Assembly: GCF_001956045.1 (NCBI RefSeq)
Contig: NZ_MRTH01000001.1
Coordinates: forward strand, 62,001-126,000
Length of the DNA stretch: 64,000 nt
From: Paenibacillus sp. FSL H7-0331
GTDB taxonomy: Bacteria > Bacillota > Bacilli > Paenibacillales > NBRC-103111
Reading direction: 5' to 3'
The position numbers and the translations under genes were made by a program. This document shows positions 7,386 through 17,258 of the stretch, piece by piece (the stretch's first letter is position 1; each line of letters starts with the position of its first letter). Under the pieces are notes generated by a model, which was not told the DNA's origin, did no database searches, and saw nothing but the letters and a program-made list of their open reading frames with translations.

Positions 7386-8663
7386 ATGGAATCTTTGGAT
7401 CAACAAACAATCACAACCAGCGAGGTCGTACAAAAAGCAACTTTAGCCAAACAAGCTGCTCCCCGTTTAAGCCTGCTAACAACTGAACAAAAAAATACCG
7501 CCCTGCTCTTGATAGCTGACGCTCTTATAGAAGAGACACCCTCCATATTAACAGCTAATGCTGAAGATCTGCATCTTGGGCGGAAAAACGGGACTAGCGA
7601 TTCCCTGTTGGATCGTATTGCTCTGAATGAGCACCGTATTGCCGCCATGGCAGAAGGCTTGCGTCAGGTTGTGGCGCTGCCAGATCCTGTTGGTGATATA
7701 TTAGAACAAACAACGCGTCCCAACGGCTTGAATATTACAAAAATTCGTGTACCTATCGGTGTCATCGGGATTATATATGAGGCTCGTCCAAACGTCACCG
7801 TTGATGCGGCTGCCCTTTGTCTTAAGACCGGCAATGCGGTCGTGCTGCGTGGAGGATCTGCAGCCCTATCCTCCAATCGCCGTATCGTAGAGGTTCTTCA
7901 TGAAGCACTCACCCGCTCCGATATCCCTGCCGACTGCCTGCAATTAATCGAAGATCCTGACCGGAGCTCGGTAGACCAAATGCTGAAGTTAAATGGCTTG
8001 CTGGATGTACTTATCCCACGCGGTGGACACTCTCTGATTCAGAATGTTGTCAAAAATTCAACGGTTCCTGTCATTGAAACGGGCGCTGGAATTTGCCATA
8101 CTTATATAGATGAAACCGCCGATTTCCAAATGGCTCTGCAAATCGCTATCAATGCTAAAGTGCAGCGACCATCCGTATGCAACTCGATGGAAACCATGCT
8201 TGTGCATGAACGGTTTGCAGAACAGCACTTGGCATCGATCGCTGAGCAGTTTATCGCCAACAATGTCGAGCTGCGTGGCAACAAGCAGGCTCAAGCCCTG
8301 TTTTCAGCAATCAAACCCGCTTCTGACGAGGATTGGAATACGGAATACAGCGACTATATTTTGAATATCCGAATCGTAAGCTCTTTGGATGAAGCTCTAC
8401 AGCATATACGTCTCCATGGCACCCAGCATTCCGAATGTATTGTCACTACCAACGAAGCCAACGCGGAACGGTTTCTGCAGGAAGTCGATGCGGCTGCGGT
8501 ATACCATAACGCCTCCACTCGCTTTACTGATGGATTCGAATTCGGATTCGGAGCTGAAATCGGCATCAGTACACAAAAGCTGCATGCGCGCGGACCGATG
8601 GGACTTCCTGCATTAACCTCTACGAAATTCCGTGTTTTGGGCAATGGACAAATCCGCGGCTAG
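7386..8663 (+). CDS. proA: Gamma-glutamyl phosphate reductase ProA
   Basis: NADPH-dependent reductase of the aldehyde-dehydrogenase superfamily that converts glutamyl 5-phosphate to the semialdehyde. The protein has 425 residues. Diagnostic segments are RVPIGVIGIIYEARPNVTVDA, LRGGSAALSSNR, LIPRGGHSLI, IETGAGICHTY and RPSVCNSMET, the last with the catalytic cysteine. AGGAGG lies about 9 nt before the ATG at 7386; a longer frame starting inside proB is rejected. It is the second gene of the T-box operon. Confidence 0.96.
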   Translation: MESLDQQTITTSEVVQKATLAKQAAPRLSLLTTEQKNTALLLIADALIEETPSILTANAEDLHLGRKNGTSDSLLDRIALNEHRIAAMAEGLRQVVALPDPVGDILEQTTRPNGLNITKIRVPIGVIGIIYEARPNVTVDAAALCLKTGNAVVLRGGSAALSSNRRIVEVLHEALTRSDIPADCLQLIEDPDRSSVDQMLKLNGLLDVLIPRGGHSLIQNVVKNSTVPVIETGAGICHTYIDETADFQMALQIAINAKVQRPSVCNSMETMLVHERFAEQHLASIAEQFIANNVELRGNKQAQALFSAIKPASDEDWNTEYSDYILNIRIVSSLDEALQHIRLHGTQHSECIVTTNEANAERFLQEVDAAAVYHNASTRFTDGFEFGFGAEIGISTQKLHARGPMGLPALTSTKFRVLGNGQIRG

Positions 8664-8722
8664 TAGAACGTGTTCAAGCAGTCTCGACTCGACGAATCGT
8701 TTTAATTAAAGGAGAAATTACA

Positions 8723-9589
8723 TTGACGTCTTTATCTACAGCTCGTATTACGTTTGTCGGAGCCGGCTCGATGGCCGAAGCGATCTTACGCGGACTCACC
8801 GCTGATGAAAACAGCAATAAACAGCGAATTACCGTACTGAATCGCTCCGATGTAAACCGTCTGCAATTCCTGCAGCAAAATTACGGGGTTAGCCTTGCAG
8901 TCGATGCAGAGCAGCGTGCTGAAGCGATTGCTGCTGCAGATGTTGTTGTTGTAGCTTTTAAGCCCAAGGATGCTATTGAAGGACTCCTATCGATCAAATC
9001 GTTATTAAAGCCTTCGCAGCTGTTAGTTTCCGTTATCGCAGGTTTATCCATCACGACTATGGAAATGATACTTGGCACTTCAGGTCAGCCTATCGCACGT
9101 ACTATGCCGAACACTTCGAGCGCTATCGGGCTCGGAGCAACTGGCATCAGCTTTTCAAAAAGTGTCACGTCTGAGCTGCAGGAGCTCACTACACAAATGT
9201 TTGCTTCGACAGGCATCGTCACGATTGTTGAGGAAGCCAGACTGGACATTGTAACCGGTGTGTCAGGAAGCGGACCAGCTTACATTTATTATTTGATGGA
9301 AGCCATGATCGAAGGTGGTGTTCGGGGCGGTCTCACGCCGGAAGCTGCCAAAGAGCTTACGATCCAAACCGTGCTCGGTGCAGCGCAAATGGTTCAACAA
9401 ACCGGTGAAGCACCTGCTGATCTCCGTCGGAAGGTAACTTCACCAAATGGCACCACTCAAGCAGCCATTGAAATGCTGGACCAGCATCAATTTGCTATTG
9501 GGGTGACGAAGGCTGTTTTACGTGCTTCAGAACGTGCCAATGAGCTTGGCAAAACGATCAGTGCGCAGGCAAGTGAAATCAAATTCTAA
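8723..9589 (+). CDS. proC: Pyrroline-5-carboxylate reductase
   Basis: NAD(P)H-dependent reductase making proline from pyrroline-5-carboxylate. The 288-residue protein has an N-terminal Rossmann motif FVGAGSMAEAILRGL (residues 10-24) and the C-terminal P5CR dimerisation region with GVSGSGPAYIYYLMEAM and VTSPNGTTQAAIEML. It starts at TTG, with AAAGGAG 8 nt upstream. It completes proBAC in one transcript; mtnW starts only 17 nt after its stop, with no terminator between them. Confidence 0.95.
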   Translation: MTSLSTARITFVGAGSMAEAILRGLTADENSNKQRITVLNRSDVNRLQFLQQNYGVSLAVDAEQRAEAIAAADVVVVAFKPKDAIEGLLSIKSLLKPSQLLVSVIAGLSITTMEMILGTSGQPIARTMPNTSSAIGLGATGISFSKSVTSELQELTTQMFASTGIVTIVEEARLDIVTGVSGSGPAYIYYLMEAMIEGGVRGGLTPEAAKELTIQTVLGAAQMVQQTGEAPADLRRKVTSPNGTTQAAIEMLDQHQFAIGVTKAVLRASERANELGKTISAQASEIKF

Positions 9590-9606
9590 TTAAGCAGGTG
9601 AAGCTC

Positions 9607-10923
9607 TTGTCTTATTCTTACTGTTCAGCAACTTATCGCTGCTATGACGAAAAGGCTGATTTCAATAAAAAAGCGCTCGGTATCGCCGTTGGCTTGACCG
9701 TAGGCAGCTGGACCGATTTACCCGAAGCTAAAAAGGCAGATATGGAGCGGCATCTCGGTAAAGTGATTAGCGTTGACGTTCATGAACCCGACAGCAGCAG
9801 TGGAGAAACCGCCTCTGAGCGGTACGCTGATATCCAGATCGCTTATCCAGACTTGAACTTCAGCCGTGACATCCCGGCACTACTCGTGACGGTATTTGGC
9901 AAGCTGTCGATGGATGGTCGAATCAAGCTAATCGACTTATCATTCTCAGAGAATTTTTTATCCGGCTTCCAAGGACCGAAATTTGGTCTCGAGGGCGTTC
10001 GCAAGCTGCTTGGAGTACAAGATCGGCCTCTCCTGATGAGTATTTTCAAATCCGTTATCGGTCATGATTTGCCGACACTTCGTGAGCAATTTTATTTGCA
10101 GGCGCTTGGTGGAGTCGATCTGATTAAGGACGATGAAATTTTGTTCGAAAACCCTCTTACTCCTTTGGAAAAGCGGGTTGAGGTGTGCATGGAGGCTGCG
10201 GCACAAGCCGAACAAGAAACCGGACAAAAGCTGCTGTATGCCGTTAATCTGACAGGTCCAACCTTCAGTCTGCTGGATCAAGCACGTAAAGCGATTCAAG
10301 CTGGTGCCAATGCCCTGCTGTTCAATGTATTGGCTTATGGCTTCGATGTACTGAATGAACTTAGCCGCCATCCTGACATCAAGGTGCCCATCATGGCCCA
10401 TCCGGCAATGGCTGGAGCCTTGTATCCTTCAGCATATCATGGAATTTCGGCTAATGTCCTGCTAGGCAAGTTGATGCGTCTGGCGGGAGCTGATATCGTA
10501 TTGTTCCCATCCCCTTACGGTTCTGTCGTAATGCCGCGTGAAGAAAATATGGCGATCAAGCAAGCATTGCTTACCGAAAACAAGGCCGATTACGTGTTTA
10601 ATTCACAAAATAGTGAGCGTACAATCAAAGAAAATGGTAAATCATCCTCACATCAGGCACTTTCTCTGCGCAGCAGCTTTCCGGTCCCATCCGCAGGCAT
10701 TCATCCGGGATTGGTTCCACTCATCCTGAAGGATTTTGGCAATCAAACGATCGTTAACGCTGGCGGAGGAATTCATGGTCACCCGATGGGTACAGTTGCT
10801 GGCGGCCATGCTTTTCGCCAAGCGATAGATGGATGCTTGGCAGGTCAATCCCTCAAGACATACGCCCTTCAGCATCCTGAGCTTAACGCCGCGATTGAAG
10901 CCTGGGGGCTTAGAGAATCATGA
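9607..10923 (+). CDS. mtnW: RuBisCO-like 2,3-diketo-5-methylthiopentyl-1-phosphate enolase MtnW
   Basis: Type IV RuBisCO-like protein of the methionine salvage pathway: enolises diketo-methylthiopentyl phosphate. The motif GGVDLIKDDE contains Lys174, Asp176 and Glu177, matching the carbamylated lysine and Mg ligands of RuBisCO, and later segments such as MAHPAMAGALYPS and NAGGGIHGHPMGTVAGG fit the family. The 438-residue length is slightly above the usual 410-415. I chose the TTG at 9607 because AGGTGA lies 5 nt upstream; a GTG at 9598 is an alternative. It lies directly behind proC and overlaps mtnX by 4 nt. Confidence 0.93.
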   Translation: MSYSYCSATYRCYDEKADFNKKALGIAVGLTVGSWTDLPEAKKADMERHLGKVISVDVHEPDSSSGETASERYADIQIAYPDLNFSRDIPALLVTVFGKLSMDGRIKLIDLSFSENFLSGFQGPKFGLEGVRKLLGVQDRPLLMSIFKSVIGHDLPTLREQFYLQALGGVDLIKDDEILFENPLTPLEKRVEVCMEAAAQAEQETGQKLLYAVNLTGPTFSLLDQARKAIQAGANALLFNVLAYGFDVLNELSRHPDIKVPIMAHPAMAGALYPSAYHGISANVLLGKLMRLAGADIVLFPSPYGSVVMPREENMAIKQALLTENKADYVFNSQNSERTIKENGKSSSHQALSLRSSFPVPSAGIHPGLVPLILKDFGNQTIVNAGGGIHGHPMGTVAGGHAFRQAIDGCLAGQSLKTYALQHPELNAAIEAWGLRES

Positions 10924-11582
10924 GTCGTCAACGTATTATCTTTTGCGACTTCGATGGTACGATCACTGTCAATGACAATATCGTAGCGATCATGAAGCAC
11001 TTTAAGCCGGAAGGCTGGGAGTCATTGGTCGAACAGGTGATTTCGAAGAAAATGACGATCCGGGAAGGTGTCGGGCGAATGTTTGCTTTACTGCCAACCT
11101 CACGCAGACAGGAAGTCGTCGATTATGCAATCAATAACGTGACGATCCGGGAAGGTTTCGCTGAGCTATTAGCCTACTGTAAGGAGCAGCACATCGAATT
11201 TTATGTGACCAGCGGCGGCATCGATTTTTTCGTGTATCCGGTATTGTCAGCCTTTCCGATTCCACATGACCATATTTATTGCAACGCCAGTAATTTCAAT
11301 GGAAGCCATATCGAGATTGTATGGCCGCATGCTTGCGATGAGCATTGTCACAATGACTGCGGTATGTGCAAAACGACGATTATACGACGCTATTCCCCTG
11401 ATAATTACGAACGTATCCTGATAGGGGACAGCGTGACCGATTTCGAAGGCGCAAAGCTCGTTGAAACCGTATTTGCCCGTTCCCATCTGATTGATCTATG
11501 CAGTGAGCTCGGTTTGAATTATTTCCCATTTGATAATTTTCATGAGGTAATCCAGCGTTTAGAGGAGATGAGCGTACAATGA
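10920..11582 (+). CDS. mtnX: 2-hydroxy-3-keto-5-methylthiopentenyl-1-phosphate phosphatase MtnX
   Basis: HAD-superfamily phosphatase of 220 residues acting on the product of MtnW. The nucleophile and acid/base are in FCDFDGTIT (Asp10, Asp12); the motif III/IV region is LIGDSVTDFEGAKL. A Cys/His-rich loop (HACDEHCHNDCGMCK) lies near residues 139-153, as in MtnX proteins. Its ATG overlaps the mtnW stop and its stop overlaps the mtnB start (ATGA at both ends), so the three mtn genes are translationally coupled. Confidence 0.93.
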   Translation: MSRQRIIFCDFDGTITVNDNIVAIMKHFKPEGWESLVEQVISKKMTIREGVGRMFALLPTSRRQEVVDYAINNVTIREGFAELLAYCKEQHIEFYVTSGGIDFFVYPVLSAFPIPHDHIYCNASNFNGSHIEIVWPHACDEHCHNDCGMCKTTIIRRYSPDNYERILIGDSVTDFEGAKLVETVFARSHLIDLCSELGLNYFPFDNFHEVIQRLEEMSVQ

Positions 11583-12226
11583 CAAATCCAGCTGAGCTTC
11601 GCTTGGAGGATAAGCAGCAGGCTTTCGCCGAGCTGCGCGAGATTAAGACGACCTTGGCCAACAAAGGCTGGTTTCCAGCAACAAGCGGCAATCTCTCGAT
11701 CCGTGTTGGTGATTTTGCACCTGACCAATTTACCTTTGCGATTTCCGCGAGCGGTAAAGATAAGTCCGTACATACACCATCCGATTTTTTGTTGGTCAAT
11801 GAACATGGCAAGCCGACAGAAGCTACTGGGCTGAAGCCTTCAGCAGAAACTTTGATCCATAAAGAGATATATCGTTTAACTGGCTGTGGCGCTATTCTGC
11901 ATGTACATACCGTGTTCAACAATATCGTCTCGGAGCTGTTCTGGGAGCGCAAATCGATCCCGGTGGATGGCGTCGAATTGATCAAAGCCTTCAACATTTG
12001 GGATGAGGAAGCTCATATTGAAATTCCTATTCTCCCTAACTATGCGGACATCCCACGAATTGCTGAGCTGGTGGAAGGTGCAATCGTACCCAAGGTTCCA
12101 GGCATTATGCTGCGCAAGCATGGTATTTACGCATGGGGCGCCAACTGCTTTGAAGCCAAACGCAATCTGGAAGCTTTCGAGTTTTTGTTCGAATACGTCT
12201 ACCGTATGGAGTTATTAAAAAAATAG
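11579..12226 (+). CDS. mtnB: Methylthioribulose-1-phosphate dehydratase MtnB
   Basis: Class II aldolase/adducin-fold zinc enzyme of 215 residues that dehydrates methylthioribulose 1-phosphate, the step before MtnW. The motifs WFPATSGNLSIR and LHVHTVFNN (zinc ligands His108 and His110) and the later RKHGIYAWG are seen. It is the last gene of the operon and is followed by a strong terminator. mtnA, mtnK, mtnD and the nucleosidase are not in this window. Confidence 0.94.
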   Translation: MTNPAELRLEDKQQAFAELREIKTTLANKGWFPATSGNLSIRVGDFAPDQFTFAISASGKDKSVHTPSDFLLVNEHGKPTEATGLKPSAETLIHKEIYRLTGCGAILHVHTVFNNIVSELFWERKSIPVDGVELIKAFNIWDEEAHIEIPILPNYADIPRIAELVEGAIVPKVPGIMLRKHGIYAWGANCFEAKRNLEAFEFLFEYVYRMELLKK

Positions 12227-12263
12227 TTCCAAACAATCTCCATAGGCACACATGGTTTTAATT

Positions 12264-12329
12264 AAAAAAAGCCCCAACTTTTGTTGACGCTCAGTGATGA
12301 CTGGCGGTAACAGAAGTTGGGGCTTTTTC
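12264..12329. terminator. Strong terminator between mtnB and pyrE
   Basis: Arms GCCCCAACTT (12271-12280) and AAGTTGGGGC (12314-12323), extended by A/T tracts on both sides so that it can serve both the plus-strand mtnB and minus-strand pyrE transcripts. The loop contains a further small complementary segment. Confidence 0.85.
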
Positions 12330-12386
12330 TCGACACTGATGTTATCTAAGGAACCTACTTCTATAGAGAAGTTATGATAAATTCAA

Positions 12387-13043
12387 TTATCTTCCATATT
12401 CACTTGGATTGCTGCTCCATGATCTCAAGGCTTCGAGATCCCGCTGCTGAATACTGCCCTGTTGTAACGCTACATCCAGTAAAATGGAATAATTGGTTAA
12501 GGTTTCGAATGGAATATTTGCCGCTTCAAATGCTGCGGTTGCTTTCTCGAATTGATAAGAGAAGATACCAAGCACACCCAGCGCCTTCGCTCCAGCATCA
12601 TTTACGGCGAGCGCAACCTTCAATGAACTGCCCCCCGTAGAGATCAGATCCTCGATAACAACGGTTTTTTGTCCTGGGTGAATGCTGCCTTCGATAAGGT
12701 TCTCCTTGCCATGTCCCTTCGCTTTATCACGAACGTAAACCATTGGCAGGTTCAGCTTTTGAGCTACCCATGCCGCGTGTGGAATCCCGCCAGTAGCAGC
12801 CCCTGCAATAACTTCCGCATCTGGAAAATTCTCACGAACCAGAGCAGCAAAACCTTCTGCTATCGCCTCACGAATGTCCGGATACGAGATCGTAAGACGG
12901 TTATCGCAATAAATCGGTGATTTGAGTCCTGATGTCCAGGTGAACGGTTGGTCAGGCCGAAGTGCTACCGCACCGATCTGCAGTAAAGAACTGGCTACTT
13001 GCTCGGCAAGCTGTGGGTTCGTCTTAATTGATTGGGTACTCAT
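12387..13043 (-). CDS. pyrE: Orotate phosphoribosyltransferase PyrE
   Basis: Transfers phosphoribose from PRPP to orotate to give OMP. The 218-residue protein has the PRPP-binding signature VVIEDLISTGGSS and the segments FTWTSGLKSPIYCDNR and VYVRDKAKGHGKEN. AAGGAG lies about 10 nt before the ATG. It is the last gene of the pyr operon, separated from pyrF by an unusually long 143 nt gap without a clear gene, terminator or promoter, and ends at the shared mtnB/pyrE terminator. Confidence 0.96.
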   Translation of the reverse strand: MSTQSIKTNPQLAEQVASSLLQIGAVALRPDQPFTWTSGLKSPIYCDNRLTISYPDIREAIAEGFAALVRENFPDAEVIAGAATGGIPHAAWVAQKLNLPMVYVRDKAKGHGKENLIEGSIHPGQKTVVIEDLISTGGSSLKVALAVNDAGAKALGVLGIFSYQFEKATAAFEAANIPFETLTNYSILLDVALQQGSIQQRDLEALRSWSSNPSEYGR

Positions 13044-13186
13044 AAATACATCGCTCCTTAGATAGTCAATTAGTGGTGAACCGGCTCCATCTATGTCTTG
13101 TTACACTGCCATCATACAATTGGTACCACACAACTTGTCGATGCAACCTCTTGGCAAGGCCAAGCTGCAATAGCTTTCGATACCAT

Positions 13187-13918
13187 CTATTGGATCGACT
13201 CAATAATACTTTCCAGTGCACCACGAGGGTCCTGGGCAGCCGTGATTGGCCTTCCAATTACGATAAAATCCGTACCTTGTGCAAAAGCTTCTGCCGGTGT
13301 CAATACTCGTGACTGATCGCCAATATCTGACCCTGCCGGACGAATACCCGGTGTTACAGTTACAAAACCAGAACCGCAGGCTTCCTTGATGCGAACTACC
13401 TCTAATGGAGAAGCGACAACTCCAGCCAGTCCAGCTGATTGTGCCAAGGCCGCATAACGAAGAACTGTTGCTTCCACGGAGCCTGCAAGCCCTATTTCCT
13501 CGTTCATTACCTGCTGGCTTGTACTTGTCAGCTGTGTCACGCCAATAACCAACGGATGAGCGAGAGAATGCGTACCACCATTTAGTGCCTTATCCACACC
13601 TTCCATAGCTGACTCCAGCATTTGCTTACCGCCAGCCACATGCACATTAAACATGTCAACTCCAAGCCTTGTGATGCTTTCAGAGCCGCCTTTTACCGTG
13701 TTGGGTATATCGTGCATCTTCAGATCCAAAAACACCTTGTAGCCCTGTTCCTTCAAGCTGAGCACGAACTGGGGACCCGCGCTGTAGAATAACTGCATCC
13801 CTACCTTCATATAGCAAGGAATGCCTTGTAACGCTTCCACTAACTGACGAGCTTGACCGGCTTCCGCATAATCGAGTGCCACCATAATACGTTCTGCTAC
13901 TTTTGCTGGTACTGTCAT
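13187..13918 (-). CDS. pyrF: Orotidine 5'-phosphate decarboxylase PyrF
   Basis: Converts OMP to UMP. The 243-residue TIM-barrel protein carries the catalytic segment FLDLKMHDIPNTV (DxKxxD), the N-terminal IMVALDYAEA and the phosphate-binding VTPGIRP and IVIGRPIT. AGGAGG lies 10 nt before the ATG at 13918; the longer frame upstream is rejected. carB ends 124 nt upstream. Confidence 0.96.
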   Translation of the reverse strand: MTVPAKVAERIMVALDYAEAGQARQLVEALQGIPCYMKVGMQLFYSAGPQFVLSLKEQGYKVFLDLKMHDIPNTVKGGSESITRLGVDMFNVHVAGGKQMLESAMEGVDKALNGGTHSLAHPLVIGVTQLTSTSQQVMNEEIGLAGSVEATVLRYAALAQSAGLAGVVASPLEVVRIKEACGSGFVTVTPGIRPAGSDIGDQSRVLTPAEAFAQGTDFIVIGRPITAAQDPRGALESIIESIQ

Positions 13919-14042
13919 TCCCCTATCGCCTCCTGATTCATACTGCGTTCCAGTTGACACCTTGCGGCTCAGCCGCCTTATCATGGGATTAGCACAGCTT
14001 CCCGCTGAAGTCTTGGGCTGCTGTGCTAATCGATTTAAGCTG

Positions 14043-17000
14043 TTATATATGATTGGCTGGCATCGCTTCGGATTGGAAGTTGATGGACTCCAGCATATGC
14101 CAAAGCGCCCGCACCGTATCCAGTGATGTCATACAAACAATGCCATTCTCTACCGATTCACGGCGAATACGGAATCCGTCGCGCTCCGGTGTTTTACCTT
14201 TGGTTAACGTATTGACAACGAAATGCGCTTCTCCATTGCGGATCAAATCCAGAATGTTTGGAGAACCCTCGCTGAGCTTGTTCACAGTCGTTACAACGAC
14301 CCCCGCTTCTTCCAAAGCTTTGGCCGTACCGCCTGTTGCTACGATCTTATAACCTAGCTTGTAGAAGCCTTTTAAAATCTCAATGGCTTCTTCTTTATCT
14401 TTGTCAGCTACGGTTGCGATGATAGAGCCTGTCGGCGGTATTTTCATACCGGAACCGATTAAGCCTTTGTACAAAGCTTTTGCAAAGCTCTTATCACGCC
14501 CCATTACCTCACCCGTCGACTTCATCTCAGGTCCAAGTGTCGTATCTACACGGCGCAGCTTGGCAAAAGAGAACACAGGCACTTTTACAGATACAAAGTC
14601 ATCCTCTGGCCATAGGCCCGTTTCATATCCCATATCGGTAAGCTTCTCGCCAAGAATAACACGCGTCGCGACATTCGCCATCGGAATTCGGGTTACTTTG
14701 CTTAAGAATGGCACGGTTCTGGACGAACGCGGATTCACCTCAATCACATAAGGCTGATCTTGATAAATAACGAATTGGATATTAAGCAAACCGACGATTT
14801 CCAAACCTCTGGCAATTTTCGTCGTAATCTCAATGATTTGCTGCTTGATGGAATCCGAAACCGTTTGTGTTGGGTACACAGCAATCGAGTCACCTGAGTG
14901 CACACCGGCTCTTTCAATATGCTCCATAATACCAGGGATGACGACGGTCTCCTTATCGCAGATCGCATCGACTTCCACTTCTTTACCCAGCATATAACGG
15001 TCAATCAATACCGGATGCTCAGGGTTGATTTTTACGGCATACTCCATGTAGCTCAATAGCTCATCATCGGAATAGACGATTTCCATCGCGCGGCCACCCA
15101 GTACATAAGATGGACGAACCAATACCGGGTAACCATGGATCGCAGCCATACCTACTGCCTGGTCAACTGATGTTACTGTACCGCCCGGAGGCTGAGCGAT
15201 ATTCAATCCACGAAGCAGCGCTTCGAATTTCTTGCGATCCTCTGCTGCATCGATGTTTTCCAGATCGGTACCAAGAATGCGTACGCCTGCTTTGGATAAT
15301 GGTGCAGCCAGGTTGATCGCAGTTTGACCGCCGAATTGAACGATAACGCCGATTGGCTGCTCGCGCTCAATAACGTTCATAACATCCTCGAAGAATAAAG
15401 GCTCGAAGTACAAGCGATCGGAAGTATTAAAATCGGTTGACACGGTTTCTGGATTGTTATTGATGATTACAGCTTCGTACCCAGCAGCTTGAATTGCCCA
15501 TACCGCATGCACTGTGGAGTAATCGAATTCGATACCTTGTCCGATACGGATTGGACCGGAACCCAATACAACAACCTTTTGTTTTGTAGCTTCCTTGACT
15601 TCATCTTCAGTCTCATAGGTAGAGTAGTAGTAAGGCGTAGTGGCTTCGAATTCAGCAGCACACGTATCTACCATTTTGTATACGGGCTTCAGACCAATGC
15701 TTAAGCGGTAAGCACGAATTTCGGACTCATTCGTAAATTTCAAGCCGCTGTTAGCTGCTGTGCGAATTTCAGCGATAGCACGATCTGTAAAGCCTTTGCG
15801 TTTGGCTTCACGCAGAACCTCATCACTTAGCTCAGGCTCAGCGATCTGCTTTTCGAACAGGATCATACCTTCCAGCTTGTTCAGGAACCACCAGTCGATT
15901 TTCGTCAAATCCTGAATTTGCTGTAACGTATAACCGCGGCGGAATGCTTCTGCGATCAGGAACATCCGTTCGTCATCGGGTTTTACCAAGCGCGTTTCCA
16001 ACGTTTCTTGATCGAGCAAGTCGGTTTCCTTAAGGAACAGACGGTGAACGCCAATTTCCAATGAACGGATCGCTTTATGAATCGATTCCTCGAAAGTACG
16101 ACCGATAGCCATAACCTCGCCGGTAGCTTTCATTTGCGTACCCAGCTTACGATTGGCTGATGTAAATTTATCAAACGGCCAGCGTGGGATCTTCGATACG
16201 ATATAATCCAGTGTTGGCTCGAAGCAAGCGTAAGTTTGACCCGTTACCGGGTTCATAATTTCGTCCAAGGTGTAACCGATAGCGATTTTGGCAGCCATTT
16301 TGGCAATCGGGTAGCCGGTTGCTTTGGAAGCCAGAGCGGATGAACGGCTTACACGTGGATTTACTTCAATTACATAATATTGATAGCTGAAAGGATCAAG
16401 TGCGAACTGAACGTTACAGCCACCTTCAATATTCAGTGCGCGAATAATTTTCAACGATGCGGAACGCAGCATTTGATATTCACGATCAGATAATGTTTGG
16501 CTCGGTGCAACAACGATGCTGTCCCCTGTATGAACGCCAACCGGATCGAAGTTTTCCATGTTGCAGACAACGATACAGTTATCGTTCGCATCACGCATTA
16601 CCTCGTATTCAACTTCCTTCATACCTGCGATGCTTTTCTCAACCAGACATTGTCCAATTGGACTGTAACGGATTCCTGAAGCTACGGTCTCCACCAGTTC
16701 TTCCATGTCGGCGCAAATGCCTCCACCTGTTCCACCCAGTGTATATGCAGGACGAACAATTAATGGAAACCCGATTTCATTCGCAAAATCAACAGCTTCT
16801 TCAACAGTCGTTACGATAACACTATCCGGAACGGGCTGCTCTAATTCTCTCATCAGATCACGAAACAGGTCACGATCCTCGGCTTTTTCGATAGCTGTTA
16901 ATTGTGTTCCCAGCAGCTTGACATTTTCACGCTCCAGCACACCTGCACGAGCCAAAGCAACGGCCATATTCAGACCTGTTTGACCACCAAGTGTTGGAAG

Positions 17001-17258
17001 CAAACCGTCCGGACGTTCCTGGCGAATAATTTGCGTAACAAACTCCAGTGTGATGGGCTCGATGTATACTTTGTCTGCCATGTTCGTGTCAGTCATGATC
17101 GTCGCTGGGTTGCTGTTGATCAGGACGACCTCCATGCCTTCTTCCTTCAATGCCTGACAAGCTTGTGTTCCTGCGTAGTCAAACTCAGCTGCTTGTCCAA
17201 TGACAATCGGACCGGAACCGATCACTAATATTTTTTTGAGGCTATTATTTTTTGGCAT
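14043..17258 (-). CDS. carB: Carbamoyl-phosphate synthase large subunit
   Basis: Makes carbamoyl phosphate from bicarbonate, ATP and ammonia delivered by the small subunit. The 1071-residue protein has two ATP-grasp halves, each with a glycine-rich start ([23 protein letters not shown], and [19 protein letters not shown] in the second half), and a C-terminal MGS-like regulatory domain with [18 protein letters not shown]. It overlaps carA by 14 nt, with AGGAG inside carA. Lying within the PyrR-controlled operon, it is the pyrimidine-type (pyrAB) enzyme; whether a separate arginine-type copy exists is not visible. Confidence 0.97.
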   Translation of the reverse strand: MPKNNSLKKILVIGSGPIVIGQAAEFDYAGTQACQALKEEGMEVVLINSNPATIMTDTNMADKVYIEPITLEFVTQIIRQERPDGLLPTLGGQTGLNMAVALARAGVLERENVKLLGTQLTAIEKAEDRDLFRDLMRELEQPVPDSVIVTTVEEAVDFANEIGFPLIVRPAYTLGGTGGGICADMEELVETVASGIRYSPIGQCLVEKSIAGMKEVEYEVMRDANDNCIVVCNMENFDPVGVHTGDSIVVAPSQTLSDREYQMLRSASLKIIRALNIEGGCNVQFALDPFSYQYYVIEVNPRVSRSSALASKATGYPIAKMAAKIAIGYTLDEIMNPVTGQTYACFEPTLDYIVSKIPRWPFDKFTSANRKLGTQMKATGEVMAIGRTFEESIHKAIRSLEIGVHRLFLKETDLLDQETLETRLVKPDDERMFLIAEAFRRGYTLQQIQDLTKIDWWFLNKLEGMILFEKQIAEPELSDEVLREAKRKGFTDRAIAEIRTAANSGLKFTNESEIRAYRLSIGLKPVYKMVDTCAAEFEATTPYYYSTYETEDEVKEATKQKVVVLGSGPIRIGQGIEFDYSTVHAVWAIQAAGYEAVIINNNPETVSTDFNTSDRLYFEPLFFEDVMNVIEREQPIGVIVQFGGQTAINLAAPLSKAGVRILGTDLENIDAAEDRKKFEALLRGLNIAQPPGGTVTSVDQAVGMAAIHGYPVLVRPSYVLGGRAMEIVYSDDELLSYMEYAVKINPEHPVLIDRYMLGKEVEVDAICDKETVVIPGIMEHIERAGVHSGDSIAVYPTQTVSDSIKQQIIEITTKIARGLEIVGLLNIQFVIYQDQPYVIEVNPRSSRTVPFLSKVTRIPMANVATRVILGEKLTDMGYETGLWPEDDFVSVKVPVFSFAKLRRVDTTLGPEMKSTGEVMGRDKSFAKALYKGLIGSGMKIPPTGSIIATVADKDKEEAIEILKGFYKLGYKIVATGGTAKALEEAGVVVTTVNKLSEGSPNILDLIRNGEAHFVVNTLTKGKTPERDGFRIRRESVENGIVCMTSLDTVRALWHMLESINFQSEAMPANHI

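Noticed and set aside
13100..13140. T-box-like TGGTACC on the minus strand between pyrF and pyrE
   Set aside because: The flanking consensus, terminator and stem I features are missing, and a T-box would make no sense inside the pyr operon.
16457..17228. Plus-strand open frames of about 110-120 codons inside carB
   Set aside because: They are antisense to highly conserved carB coding sequence, have no ribosome sites and resemble no protein.
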